The notes beneath the pieces are model-generated. The model was not told the DNA's origin. It made no database searches and worked only from the letters and a program-made list of their open reading frames with translations. From assembly GCA_043228905.1 (NCBI GenBank), contig JBHGNT010000018.1:9920001-9984000 (forward strand): a stretch of 64,000 nucleotides of DNA, given 5' to 3'. Numbering within the stretch: position 1 is the stretch's first letter; each line of letters opens with the position of its first letter. This document shows, piece by piece, positions 9,514 to 18,415 of the stretch. The position numbers were made by a program, and so were the translations under genes. This DNA is from Azolla caroliniana. Lineage: Eukaryota > Polypodiophyta.

Positions 9514-11524
9514 TCTACCCGCCAAAAGAATCTTGTTTTGCGGTTCGGATACAACGAGTACATGGCGCATCACTATGCGTACATGACCCGTATAGCGGAA
9601 GTGCATGAGCCGGAGAGCTACGCAGAAGCGGCGAAGGACGCGAATTGGCGCACTGCGATGGAGGAAGAGATGCACGCATTGCCGGAATCTGGTTGACGCA
9701 CCAAAGGGTGTGAAGCCGATCGGATGTAGGTGGGTGTACAAGGTCAAGTACAACACCGACGGCTCGGTCAACCGATACAAGGCCCGGTTAGTGGCAAAAG
9801 GTTACGCGCAGAAACACAGCATCGACTACGATGAGACGTTTGCGCCGGTCGCGAAAATGACGACCGTCTGTGTTTTGCTCGTAGTAGCTGCGGTGAACGG
9901 GTGGCACTTACATCAGATGGATGTAAAGAATGCGTTCCTGCAAGGTGACCTTGAGGAACGGGTGTATATGGTACAGCCCCCCGGATTTCACTCTGGAACG
10001 AACTCCTCGGCAGTATGCCGACTGTAGAAGTCCCTTTACGGACTGAAGCAAGCCCCGCGTGCCTGGAACGCGAAGATCATGCAACAATTGCGTCGAATGG
10101 GCTTCGTCACGTCAAAATCGAACTTTTCCCTATTCATCCGGAAAGGTCAACTCGGACCGGTTAGTATTTTACTATATGTTGATGACTTGGTCATCACCGG
10201 TGCCGACCTAGGTGAAATCGACCGCGTGAAGCTCCAGCTTGCGGCATCGTTCGACATGAAGGATCAGGGGGACCTTCATTACTTCCTCGGGATCGAAGTG
10301 ATCCGTACCCCCGAAGGCATATTGATCAGCCAACGTCATTACGTGCTGTGTATGCTCTTCAAATTCAGGATGACTGACTGTAAGTCCGTCTCGACTCCTC
10401 TGGACAGGACCTTTAAGCTTCGTCCCGATACGGGAAAGGTATGCGACCCGACGAGGTTCCGACAAATTGTCGGAAGCCTCATATACTTGAACATCACCCG
10501 ACCCGACCTCAGTTATCCGGTCGGAGTGATCAGTCAATTCATGGCGCGACCTACCGAGGAGCACCTCCAGTGTGCGCAACGCATACTTCGGTATGTCAAC
10601 GGCACTAAGGACCGGGGACTGCTATATCGGACCGGTGCAGCCGTGCAATTAGTCGGCTACACCGATGCTGATTGGGTTGGCAATGCCGTCGATCGCCGAT
10701 CCACATTCGGATACGCGTTCTCCCTCGGGAGTGCCGGGATCGCGTGGAGCAGTAAGAAGCAGCCGACAGTTGCACTGTCGAGCACCGAAGCTGAGTACTG
10801 AGGGGCGGCTGTGGCGACATGCGAAGCCATATGGTTGAAGCGGCTACTTAGAGACCTGCAAGAGGAGGTGTCAGATTCGACGACGATCTACTGCGACAAC
10901 CTCAGCAGCATCCAGCTCGTGAAAAAATCCATTTTCCACGCACGAACCAAGCACATTGAGGTGCACTACCATTTCGTCCGTGAGTGTGTCCTTTCCGATG
11001 AAGTCAAACTTCATTACGTTCCGACGGATCGGCAGACTGCTGACATCTTCACCAAGCCTCTTGGTCTGGACAAGTTGCGGCAATTCTCAGGTGCGCTCGG
11101 GCTGCGTCACCTCGACATGCCAAACTTGAGGGGGAGAACAGTCCCGAACGACCAAGCAAGGCAGCAGGAAAGGAGTGGAGACCGCGACACCGAGTCGGTT
11201 GACTCAGTTGTTGAGTTCGACTTCGGATCGGCTGAAGAAGCCGAAAACCGATCGAAGGTAGCCGAGTCAGTTCGGATGTTTGATTCAGATACGCTAAATC
11301 AACCGAGGCCCAAGCGGAAGAAAAGGCTGCAGAAGAAGCGTCAACACCGCAATAGCAGAAGAGCCGATAAGGGCCACATGAGCAGACAAGCCGACCGGAA
11401 GGGTCGAAGCGCGCGGAGTCGAACAGGTCGAGGAGCGCGAGCGAGGCGTGAAGCTAGAAGGAACCGGAGCTGTGAGCCCAAAGATCCCGAAGAGCCTCAA
11501 ATTGAGCTTGAGGGGGACTGTTGA
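9514..11524 (+). pseudogene. pol: Copia-1 reverse transcriptase, RNase H and basic tail
   Basis: The RT domain starts with YGYNEYMAHHYAY-like sequence and loses a few codons with a frame change near 9680. It then continues with [32 protein letters not shown] and the active site LLYVDDLVITG (about 10170-10200). RNase H follows, with YTDADWVGNA, SSTEAEY and YCDNLSSIQL. Stops are TAG at 10025 and TGA at 10799. After RNase H the frame goes on for about 130 residues rich in Arg, Lys and Glu (for example PRPKRKKRLQKKRQ), through the polypurine tract to EGDC. The stop TGA lies inside the 3' LTR. Such a long charged tail is unusual for Copia Pol, and related tails occur in Copia-B and Copia-5. Confidence 0.85.
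11504..11518 (+). promoter_or_regulatory. Polypurine tract of Copia-1
   Basis: GCTTGAGGGGGAC lies directly before the 3' LTR and is the expected plus-strand primer. The same GCTTGAGGGGGAG occurs before the LTRs at 14111 and (minus strand) 54674. Confidence 0.8.
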
Positions 11525-11974
11525 GAGACAAGCTCAACATCGGCCGGATCGGCTGAAGAAGACGAGGACCGGATCGGTTGGGACCGATCGGTTAGGCCAA
11601 ATGCGTAAACCGGTACGTAGATCGGTGCGTAGGTAGGGACAGATCGGTCCGTAAACCGGGAGGCCATTAGGAAAGATATTCCATGAGGAATATATTTGGG
11701 AGTTAGTGTAGGAGCTCTTAATGAACATTGAAATACTGTCAGTAGTTTTGTCAGTCCTTCTAAGGACTTGTATAAAAGTGTTCATTGAACACACATATGT
11801 ATTGAGTGTGGTGAATAGAGATTTAGTACTGATGTTGAATATAGTTCTTGTTTTTCCTCTCTCACTCTCTTTGTCTCTCCCGCGTATACTGCGTAAGCTC
11901 AAGCTCTCCATTAAACCTGAGTTTTCTTCCTTCTGTTCCGTCTTCATACTTGCTTCTGCATGTTACTTTTCACA
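11519..11974 (+). repeat. 3' LTR of Copia-1
   Basis: A 456-bp partner of 6334-6777, with the same TGTTGAG...TTTTCACA ends. It carries a 12-bp insertion before the TATA box and scattered transitions. Its promoter palindrome is degraded (GAAATACTGTCAGTAG). Confidence 0.9.
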
Positions 11975-12815
11975 ATCCGAAAAGGTCCGGACGGTCCGGT
12001 TTGCATCCTACTATATGTAGATGATCTAGTCGTCACCGGACCCAGACTCGATGAAGTTGGCCGTGTGAAGTCCCAATTGTCAGACGCATTTGAAATGAAG
12101 GACTGGGCTGGTGATGCATCGGATTGCCGATCCACCTCCAATTACATGTTTTTTCTTGGTAGCACGGTTGTTGCGTGGAGTAGCAAAAAGCAGCCAACAG
12201 TGGCTCAATCAAGCACTGAGGATGAATATTGGGGGGCTACCATTACCATGATCAACAAGCACTTGAGGGGAAGAACAGACAGCACTGGACAAGGAGCCGG
12301 AGAGGAAGAAAGAAGCAAGGGGGGAGATGAGCAGAAAAAGGAAGTCGAGCCGACCGAAGGAGTTGGGACATTCGAACAAGTCGGAGCTAGCGACAACAAC
12401 GGCATACTCAAGAAGGATAGAACCGACCGGAAGAAGGCCAAGACCCAGACGTGGTTCGATGTGGTGAACGGCCTGGAAATGGAAAATGAATCTTAGGCAA
12501 CTAATTCAGACAAGAGCTGGAACAAATCGGAGGAAGCCAATTTGGTTCACCAATTTCATTTGGAGGAGCGAAATCAACTAAAGGCCAAGCGGACGAGAAG
12601 GCAGCGGAAGTCGACAATGATACAGAGGAACCGATGGGTCGACAAGCATCAGAGTCATAACAATGAAGGTGCTGAGATGGGCCTGCGGTGCAGACAAGGC
12701 AACCAAGGAGGTCGAGGTGCGTAGAACAGGACGATTCACGGTGTCGCGAAAATACAACAAGGATACGTGAACTTGAGGCAGGACCCCGGGGCCTCCGACC
12801 AAAGAATATCATATT
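11975..12815 (+). pseudogene. pol: Copia-B RT/RNase H remnant with internal deletions and charged tail
   Basis: Begins with IRKGPDGPVCILLYVDDLVV, the RT active-site region. At about 12106 the RT sequence FEMKD jumps straight to the RNase H sequence WAGDASDCRSTSNYMF, so roughly 200 residues are lost. A second jump near 12240 joins EYWGATI to the post-RNase H sequence HLRGRT. The charged tail then runs to about 12720 (for example KKDRTDRKKAKTQTW), closely resembling the tail of Copia-5 and less so that of Copia-1. There is a TAG at 12494 in the tail. The C-terminal end is cut by a solo LTR. Confidence 0.7.
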
Positions 12816-13974
12816 TGTGTGTTTATGTACTAAGAATTAATCGAAATAAGAAAGATTGACAAATTTCATTAACAAATAGAAAGAAAGATTACAATCAATC
12901 CCAAGATTGGGATTACAAAAGTTTAGCTTATGGAGATCACTTGAATAATAGATTAGAAGAAACTAAATATGGATTCAATAGAAATTTAGGGTTTTTGGCT
13001 TTGATAAGAGATTTTTGATTTTGAGAGATATGGCTTTCGTAGGGAAAATTAGGGTCTATGAGAGATATCCCCCGATAAGATAAGAGAGCTAAGAAGGAAA
13101 AGAAAATTAATGGAGAGAGAGTATCCGTGTAGGAAAAAAAATGGAATCTATATGGAGTTCTCCATTGATCGTAGCCTTCAATGTTACTTTGCATGCCCAC
13201 TTTTAGTTGCATGGCCTCTACTTTTAGTTGCATCCATTTTTAGTTGCATGGCTTTTTCTTTTAGTTGCATGCGACCGTCCACATGGCCGTTACTTTAGTT
13301 TTCTTTACTTTACTTTAATTAGCCACATGATCCTATCATCTATCCGTCTCAATCGTTGCCCATCCAATCAAGCCTCGTCCGGTCGCTGATTCCACCCGAT
13401 CACCGGTTCCGTCCGGTCGTGGGTTGGCGGATCTGCCCGGTTTCCGACACCATTCGATTGTCGATTTCGCCGGTTCCGGATTGCTCACCGACCGGTTCCT
13501 GTTATCTTTCTAGCCGGTTCCGGTATCCTTTCCGGTTGGTTCCGGTTTGCTTGCCAACCGATTCCGAATTGCTTACCAGCTGGTTCCGGATTCCTTACCA
13601 ATCGGTTCCGGTTCGCTTTCCGATCGGTTCCGGTTTGCTTACCGGCCGGCTACGATTTGCTTTCTGGACGGTTCCGGTTTGTTTTCCGACTAGTTCCAGT
13701 TTGGTTTCCAGCTTACCGGCCGATTCTGGTTCTATTACCGGTCGGTTCCCTTTTATTGCCAGTCGGTTTTGGGAATTTGGTCACATTTATCGATCTAGAC
13801 AAAGTGGCGAAAGTGCTCTTGGCACAAATGAAAAATGAGGGATCTCAATGTGCTTATATAGCCAGGGCCTTAAGTTTCCTATCTATGTGGGATAAATCAT
13901 AGTTCTATAACAACTACTAATCTAATGTAAATGAATTATTTCATTATTTTTTACATAGTGTGTGAAGATACACA
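12816..13974 (-). repeat. Probable solo LTR related to the Gypsy-1 LTR
   Basis: About 1.16 kb between two parts of the Copia-B tail. Its right end (TTTTTTACATAGTGTGTGAAG) and the motif TATGTGGGATAAA match the Gypsy-1 5' LTR, as does a TATA box (GGCTATATAAGC, minus strand, near 13855). No internal coding sequence or second LTR is seen. It is longer than the Gypsy-1 LTR mainly because of a 22-bp tandem array. The left edge and target duplication are not resolved. Four copies of a TTTTAGTTGCATG motif lie at 13199-13275. Confidence 0.55.
13480..13765 (+). repeat. Degenerate 22-bp tandem repeat array
   Basis: About a dozen units of the type TTCCGGTTTGCTTACCGGCC plus GG, 22 bp each. The phase is clear from 13560 to 13700 and weaker outside. 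It is very rich in CCGG. A long open frame crosses it, but 22 is not a multiple of three, so the translation is not a repeat protein. Confidence 0.7.
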
Positions 13975-14110
13975 TGACAACGGGAAGCGGAACTGGACCG
14001 GACGAGGAGCATGAGCAAGGTGGGAGGATGCTAGAAGGAGTCGGAGGAAAGGACCAACTATTGTAGACACTAACACCACAATCCGACCTCAAGTTGAGCT
14101 TGAGGGGGAG
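13975..14110 (+). pseudogene. Last codons of the Copia-B tail and polypurine tract
   Basis: About 136 bp resembling the 3' end of C1 pol, ending TTGAGCTTGAGGGGGAG, the C1 polypurine tract, directly before the LTR at 14111. No intact frame remains. Confidence 0.6.
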
Positions 14111-14520
14111 TGTTGAGCGAGCAAGCTCAACCAAATCCAGATCAACTGAATAAGCCAGAGCTGGATCGGTGTCCGGATGGTATCCGGAACCAGGAGCCGG
14201 ATCGGGTTGAAACCGGTAGGCCGTTAGAGGTCTATGGATCTAGCCTAATACGTAGGCATAATTTTGGGAGTTAGTGTTAGTCACTCATATGAGCATTGAA
14301 GTACCTGTCAATACATTTGTCAGTCCTTTATAGACTTGTATAAAAGTGCTCTCTAAGCACATTCTATGTATACACGGAGTATTATTATTTTTTAATGGAG
14401 TTTTATGTTCTGCTCTCTTTGTCTCTCTTGTGCATTCTCTATTAAACCTTCTTCTCTCTACGTTCTGTTGGTATCCGGCTGACCCGATTTGTCATACGCT
14501 TCCACATACTAACTTTTACA
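14111..14520 (+). repeat. 3' LTR of Copia-B
   Basis: A 410-bp C1-type LTR, TGTTGAGCGAGCAAGC...CTTTTACA, with a TATA box (TGTATAAAAGTG, near 14340). The base after it is integrase sequence of an opposite-strand C1 element. Confidence 0.8.
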
Positions 14521-15133
14521 GCGTCGAATTCCCATCTGTTGTAGATAACAGTTGTACTGGCCGGAAAAGTATTCTTTTCTACCATCCGATCGCAGACACT
14601 TGATTTTCCTCTTTGTTTTCAATTCTACAAGATTCTTCAAGTTCCAGAAACAGGAGAAAACATCATCTTCTTCTCTATGAGGTAAACGCATGTGTGTCAT
14701 TTGTAATCATTGATGAAGGAGATGAAGTATCGACTTCCTCTTATACTCACATTTTGTGCCACACACCACACATCCGAATCAATCAGGTCGAGCTTGTTAT
14801 GGATCCAATTTCTCTTGTTAGGGAAAGGAAGCCGATGCTACTTCCCTAATTGGAAGGCTTCACAAACTTCGTGCTTCGGGACACTGAACTTCAGCAAGCC
14901 GAACATGATCTATTTCTCTTGCAACTTTTAAAGCCTTTGGAAGTTGACGTGGCCAATCCGCTTATGCCACAAGTCAATGTCCGAGCAGATTCTAGAGCTA
15001 CTTCATTTTCTCCTAGGATGTAACTCTAGTAGCCATGCCCGAGCAAATATTCGTGCATCTTGTAATCCCAAGATCTGTAGTTGCTTTTGTCCAGCTTCTT
15101 TGTCAGAAGAGCACCACCCATGCCTTTGTCCAT
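14521..15133 (-). pseudogene. gag-integrase deletion fusion of a C1 Copia
   Basis: The ATG at 15133 opens MDKGMGGALLTKKLDKSNYR, a C1 Gag start, followed by YKMHEYLLGHGY. Near 14990 Gag (ENEVALESA) joins integrase sequence (the LWHKRIGHV zinc region) directly, so protease and most of gag are deleted. The integrase continues with KLDLIDSDVW and KIKCLRSDGRKEYFSGQY and ends at MGIRR. Several stops are present (for example near 15040, 14930 and 14860). It is non-functional. Whether the fusion arose by recombination or during reverse transcription cannot be told. Confidence 0.7.
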
Positions 15134-15232
15134 GTTTTTTTTCTGCTCTTTTCTGGAACCCTGCTACTGACTTGTGTCAAAAAGCTATGTCGACCACGAA
15201 GGATGCTTCTCAACCCTCACACTCTGATACCA

Positions 15233-15627
15233 TGTAAAAATTTACAATTTGTGGAAGCTTGTGAACTGATTGTCAGTCGGTTATCCAGAAGATGAACAAA
15301 TCATTTACACAGAACACATACTATAAGAGAGACAGAGACAGCAGACAAAATATTCTATTGCAGAAAAATGCTCAATGTTTGACTACATACAATATGCCTA
15401 TAGAGCACTTTTTATACAAGCCCTGATGAGTGGGCTCACAAGAACTTGATGCTCATTACATGAGCATCTGACACTAACAAACTACAATATTCCTATTTAT
15501 TAAAATAGGAATATAGTCCCCTAGCGGCCTGTTGGATTCCATCTGATTCGGCCCAACAGATCGGTCATCCACTTCGACTCTCGGCTTCTTTAGCCGATCC
15601 GGCCCATGTTGAGCTTGCTTCTCAACA
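15233..15627 (-). repeat. 5' LTR of the minus-strand C1 derivative
   Basis: A 395-bp LTR, TGTTGAGAAGCAAGC...AATTTTTACA on the minus strand, next to the primer site TGGTATCAGAGT (15221-15232). A TATA box (TATAAAAAG, minus strand) lies near 15412. Confidence 0.8.
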
Positions 15628-16733
15628 TTTAGTTATCAACAAGAATTGAATATACCTCAGGAACTCGTGTGACAATCTCCTTCATCTAAATTGCGTTATT
15701 CATTTGCGAGTAGGAATTTTTCTCTTACTCAATATCAATTCTTAGTTCAACATCATAACTATTTGAGATTTCGAACGCACAAGGAAATAGGCAGACAAGA
15801 TATTGTGGAAATAATTTTTGGATAACTATGGACTAATAGTCCTTGAAATATTCAATGACCAACAAAACCTCATGGGTTTTATGTCATGGTGGGTGAAGCT
15901 CGTTAAGGACTTTGATTGTCCATTAGATATCTTACGTTAATGATTTCTTAATATTTTCCTTAAAGATTTAAATCATATTCATAAGGGTAGCTTCATTAAC
16001 TTCATTAACAATCTGATCATTGTGATCGCCTTTGAGGAAAGTACCTTGTTGATAGTTTCATTTTAAAACCCTAGGCAAGAGCCGAATCTATTATAGATCC
16101 TATTCAACACTATATCCTCAAAGGAACTATTATGAGCATAACTATTGTTGTAGTTGTGAGAAAATTTATAAGGAATGAAGGGTGAGGATTTACTTATCCC
16201 AATTCTATGGTGGGATATCAATTTTAGTGTTTCATCACTTGGCTACATTTTATAAAAAAAACAACCAAGTGTGAAACATACACAAGGGCCTAGGGTTTGA
16301 GCCTATATAAGAAGACTAACGTTCATGAAGGGGCATCTCTTTTCTTTATTGTTTTGAGATAGATACTATGATAGTGTTGCCGTCACAGTGTCGTGGAAAT
16401 CTACGCGTGCGGGTTGGATTGGGTGGGACCACAGGGGTCACAGACTAGGGAGTCAGTGGGCGGGAGTCTTGTGTTTTATGGACTTTGACCTATTGGTTTT
16501 CAGCTCAGGTTGGCTTTGCGTCTCCTGGACCAAACCCAGGGTTTCTAATTGATTAGCTCCAAGACCATCATGAAGATTAACCCACAGTTAGGATCAAACA
16601 CAATATTAGACAAACTTTTGGTAAAGAATATACACGATTTAAGACACAAGAAAAATGGGTTTACAATGAATCGGCTTAATGCCATGATTCCAGTGGCTTT
16701 TACAAGAAATAGACTAAGGTACAATAAACGGGT
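15628..16733 (+). other. AT-rich stretch without a recognisable gene
   Basis: About 1.1 kb with no long open frame and no match I recognise. A TATA-like AGCCTATATAAGAAG (near 16300) suggests an old LTR or promoter fragment. An open frame of 77 codons (16549-16782) has no recognisable domain and I do not call it a gene. Confidence 0.5.
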
Positions 16734-17066
16734 TGTTGAGAATCAACCTCAACATAGTGAAACGTGTAAACACACCTTTTGAGAATTTATGATTACTCAA
16801 AGGTCAAGAGTCACACCACTACTCTCTACACATTACATATGTGTCATAGAATCATATTCTATGACACATAACTAATGAGTTAGATATTCCCCATGACTAT
16901 GAGTCTTCACATTCCCCATGACTATGTGGTTATTGTAGTTAGTTAATGAAGAGAGAGGGTGACTATATATAAAGCACTTCATATTAAGTCGGTTGCGACT
17001 CCTTGTAATGCTACATTCTGTATTTCTCAAGAAGAATTGGTCCATCACTATCGTAGTGCGACTACA
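16734..17066 (+). repeat. Probable 5' LTR of Copia-A
   Basis: Starts TGTTGAGAATCAACC. A TATA box (CTATATATAAAGC) lies near 16963. A primer-site-like CTCGTATTAGAG follows at 17070-17081, a decayed TGGTATCAGAG. It contains a perfect 14-bp inverted repeat (16839-16869) and two copies of ATTCCCCATGACTATG (about 16885 and 16911). Confidence 0.55.
16839..16869 (+). repeat. Perfect inverted repeat in the Copia-A LTR
   Basis: Arms ATGTGTCATAGAAT and ATTCTATGACACAT with a 3-nt loop. It lies about 95 bp before the TATA box, so it could be a protein-binding palindrome or a hairpin. Its role is unknown. Confidence 0.8.
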
Positions 17067-17119
17067 TAGCTCGTATTAGAGAGAGAGAAGGAAAAGAAAA
17101 GAAGGAAGAAATCTTGATC

Positions 17120-17176
17120 GACAATGAATACTCAAGAAGTTAGATCAAAACAACTTTGCATCTTGGGAGTACAAGA
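17120..17176 (+). pseudogene. gag: Copia-A gag, first codons before the Copia-2 insertion
   Basis: LDQNNFASWEYK-like sequence (C1 equivalent LDRTNYASWSYK) ends at the CAAGA target site. It continues at 29282 as MHQYLVGQGYWGY. The frame after the presumed ATG near 17124 is already shifted. Confidence 0.7.
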
Positions 17177-17449
17177 TGTTGGCATAAAAGGCCGACTCCT
17201 TCCAAGTTGTATCCCTCCGAGTGTGAACTCGTTAATAAGTTAGGGCTTAGTATATAAGCCTAAAATTGTAATGAGTGACGACGAGAAGAGTATTGTATCT
17301 CTAAGTGAGAACGAACTAATAAGAAGCTTTCCATTAGAGCTTGCATTGTGTAAGTCCACGCCCATTCTATTTTTTCGTTTGCATTGTTTGTTGTTCAGAA
17401 CTGACAACAGATCCACACCAGTTTCCGCAAACCGCACTCATTACCAACA
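17177..17449 (+). repeat. 5' LTR of Copia-2
   Basis: A 273-bp LTR, TGTTGGCATAAAAGG...TTACCAACA, followed two bases later by the primer site TGGTATCAGAGCC (17452). A TATA-like TAGTATATAAG lies near 17250. Confidence 0.9.
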
Positions 17450-17550
17450 ACTGGTATCAGAGCCGAATCTTTGATGCTCAGTGGAATTAGACAACAGAAG
17501 AAGCTCAAAGAAAAGACCAACTCAGAAATCTCAAGTTCACAAAACAGAAT

Positions 17551-18415
17551 ATGGCTTCAACATCCGGAATAGGAGTTGAAATCAGAAAATTCGACAGCAA
17601 AAACTTTGCCTTGTGGAAGAAGATGATGGAGGATGTGTTGATCATTCGAAGACAAGTTGAAGCCATTCGACACAACGAAAAACCTGCTTCAATGACAACC
17701 AAGGAGTGGAGATCAATGGACAAAATCCCACACTCCACCATCCGAATGCATCTGGCCGAAAACGTCTATTTCAGCATGGCAAAAGAGACAACGGCATTCT
17801 CATTGTGGAAGAAGCTATAGGCCATTTATGAAAAGAAGTCCTCATCTTTGAAACTGATTTTGATCAAACAACTGTTCAACATGAAGATGAGAGAGACCGA
17901 TCTGGCAACCTCCCACATCAACACCTTCAACCGGGTGTTGTCTGAGCTCTCGTCACAAGGGATCAACTTCAAAGAAGAAGTGAAATCCCTTGCCCTCTTA
18001 TCGAGCTTGCCGGCGAGTTGGGAGGTATTTTGCACGACATACGCCAATAGCCGGCCAATCCTAAACTTGGATGAAATAATCGGCCAAGTCCTCACAGAGG
18101 CCATCAAGCGAAAATCAATAGGACTAACCATCGATGAGTCGGCAGAAGCCAATCACTCGACAAAGTCGTTCGACCGACAGAATCGAACGAAAGAACAAGC
18201 TGATAGAACCGGTCGATGCTACAACCGATCGAAAATAGGGGGAGACCAACAACGGTCGAAGTCGAAAACGGGTTGATCAAGCGAGTACTGCACACACTAC
18301 ATGAAAGCTGGTCACAATGTTTCCGACTGTTGGTCATTAAAAAGAAAAGAGAGTGGTCGACGATCCCAACGGAATCGGGGAGATTCCGACTCGGACCACT
18401 CCCTAGTTGGCAACC
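17551..18415 (+). pseudogene. gag: Copia-2 gag with altered zinc knuckle
   Basis: The ATG at 17551 opens MASTSGIGVEIRKFDSKNFA. The UBN2-like Copia Gag fold follows: WKKMMEDVLIIR, then INTFNRVLSELSSQGI and LLSSLPASWEVF. TAG at 17818 and TGA at 18274 interrupt the single frame. The zinc knuckle after the second stop reads CTHYMKAGHNVSDC, where the second Cys is Tyr. Copia-3 shows the same replacement. The sequence stops at about 18415, where Gypsy-2 begins. Confidence 0.8.

Larger units (their letters stand above)
6334..11974 (+). mobile_element. Copia-1, full-length C1 Copia retrotransposon
   Basis: A 5.6-kb element with two LTRs (444 and 456 bp, roughly 95% alike by eye), a primer site, a gag-pol region and a polypurine tract. 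It sits inside Copia-B. The flanks CATAG and ATCCG do not match, and the host frame does not resume where it left off: integrase on the left, RT on the right. It therefore has no visible target duplication. Confidence 0.9.
5067..14520 (+). mobile_element. Copia-B, old C1-type Copia, 5' truncated and interrupted
   Basis: Remains of one plus-strand C1 Copia: late gag, protease and integrase (5067-6333), RT/RNase H/tail fragments (11975-12815), the last tail codons plus polypurine tract (13975-14110) and a 3' LTR (14111-14520). Copia-1 and a solo LTR interrupt it. Its 5' LTR and early gag are missing where Gypsy-1 begins. Treating the pieces as one element is an inference from order, strand and family. 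Confidence 0.6.
14521..15627 (-). mobile_element. Minus-strand C1 Copia deletion derivative
   Basis: 5' LTR 15233-15627, gag start 15133, then a gag-to-integrase fusion running down to 14521, where the Copia-B LTR begins. The remainder is missing or never resumes in this window. Confidence 0.75.

Noticed and set aside
13480-13765. CRISPR array
   Set aside because: Units are contiguous degenerate tandem copies without unique spacers, in a eukaryotic retroelement setting.
13356-13838. 160-codon ORF as a repeat protein
   Set aside because: It translates the 22-bp DNA repeat, whose period is not a multiple of three, so the protein has no consistent repeat; it lies in a solo LTR.
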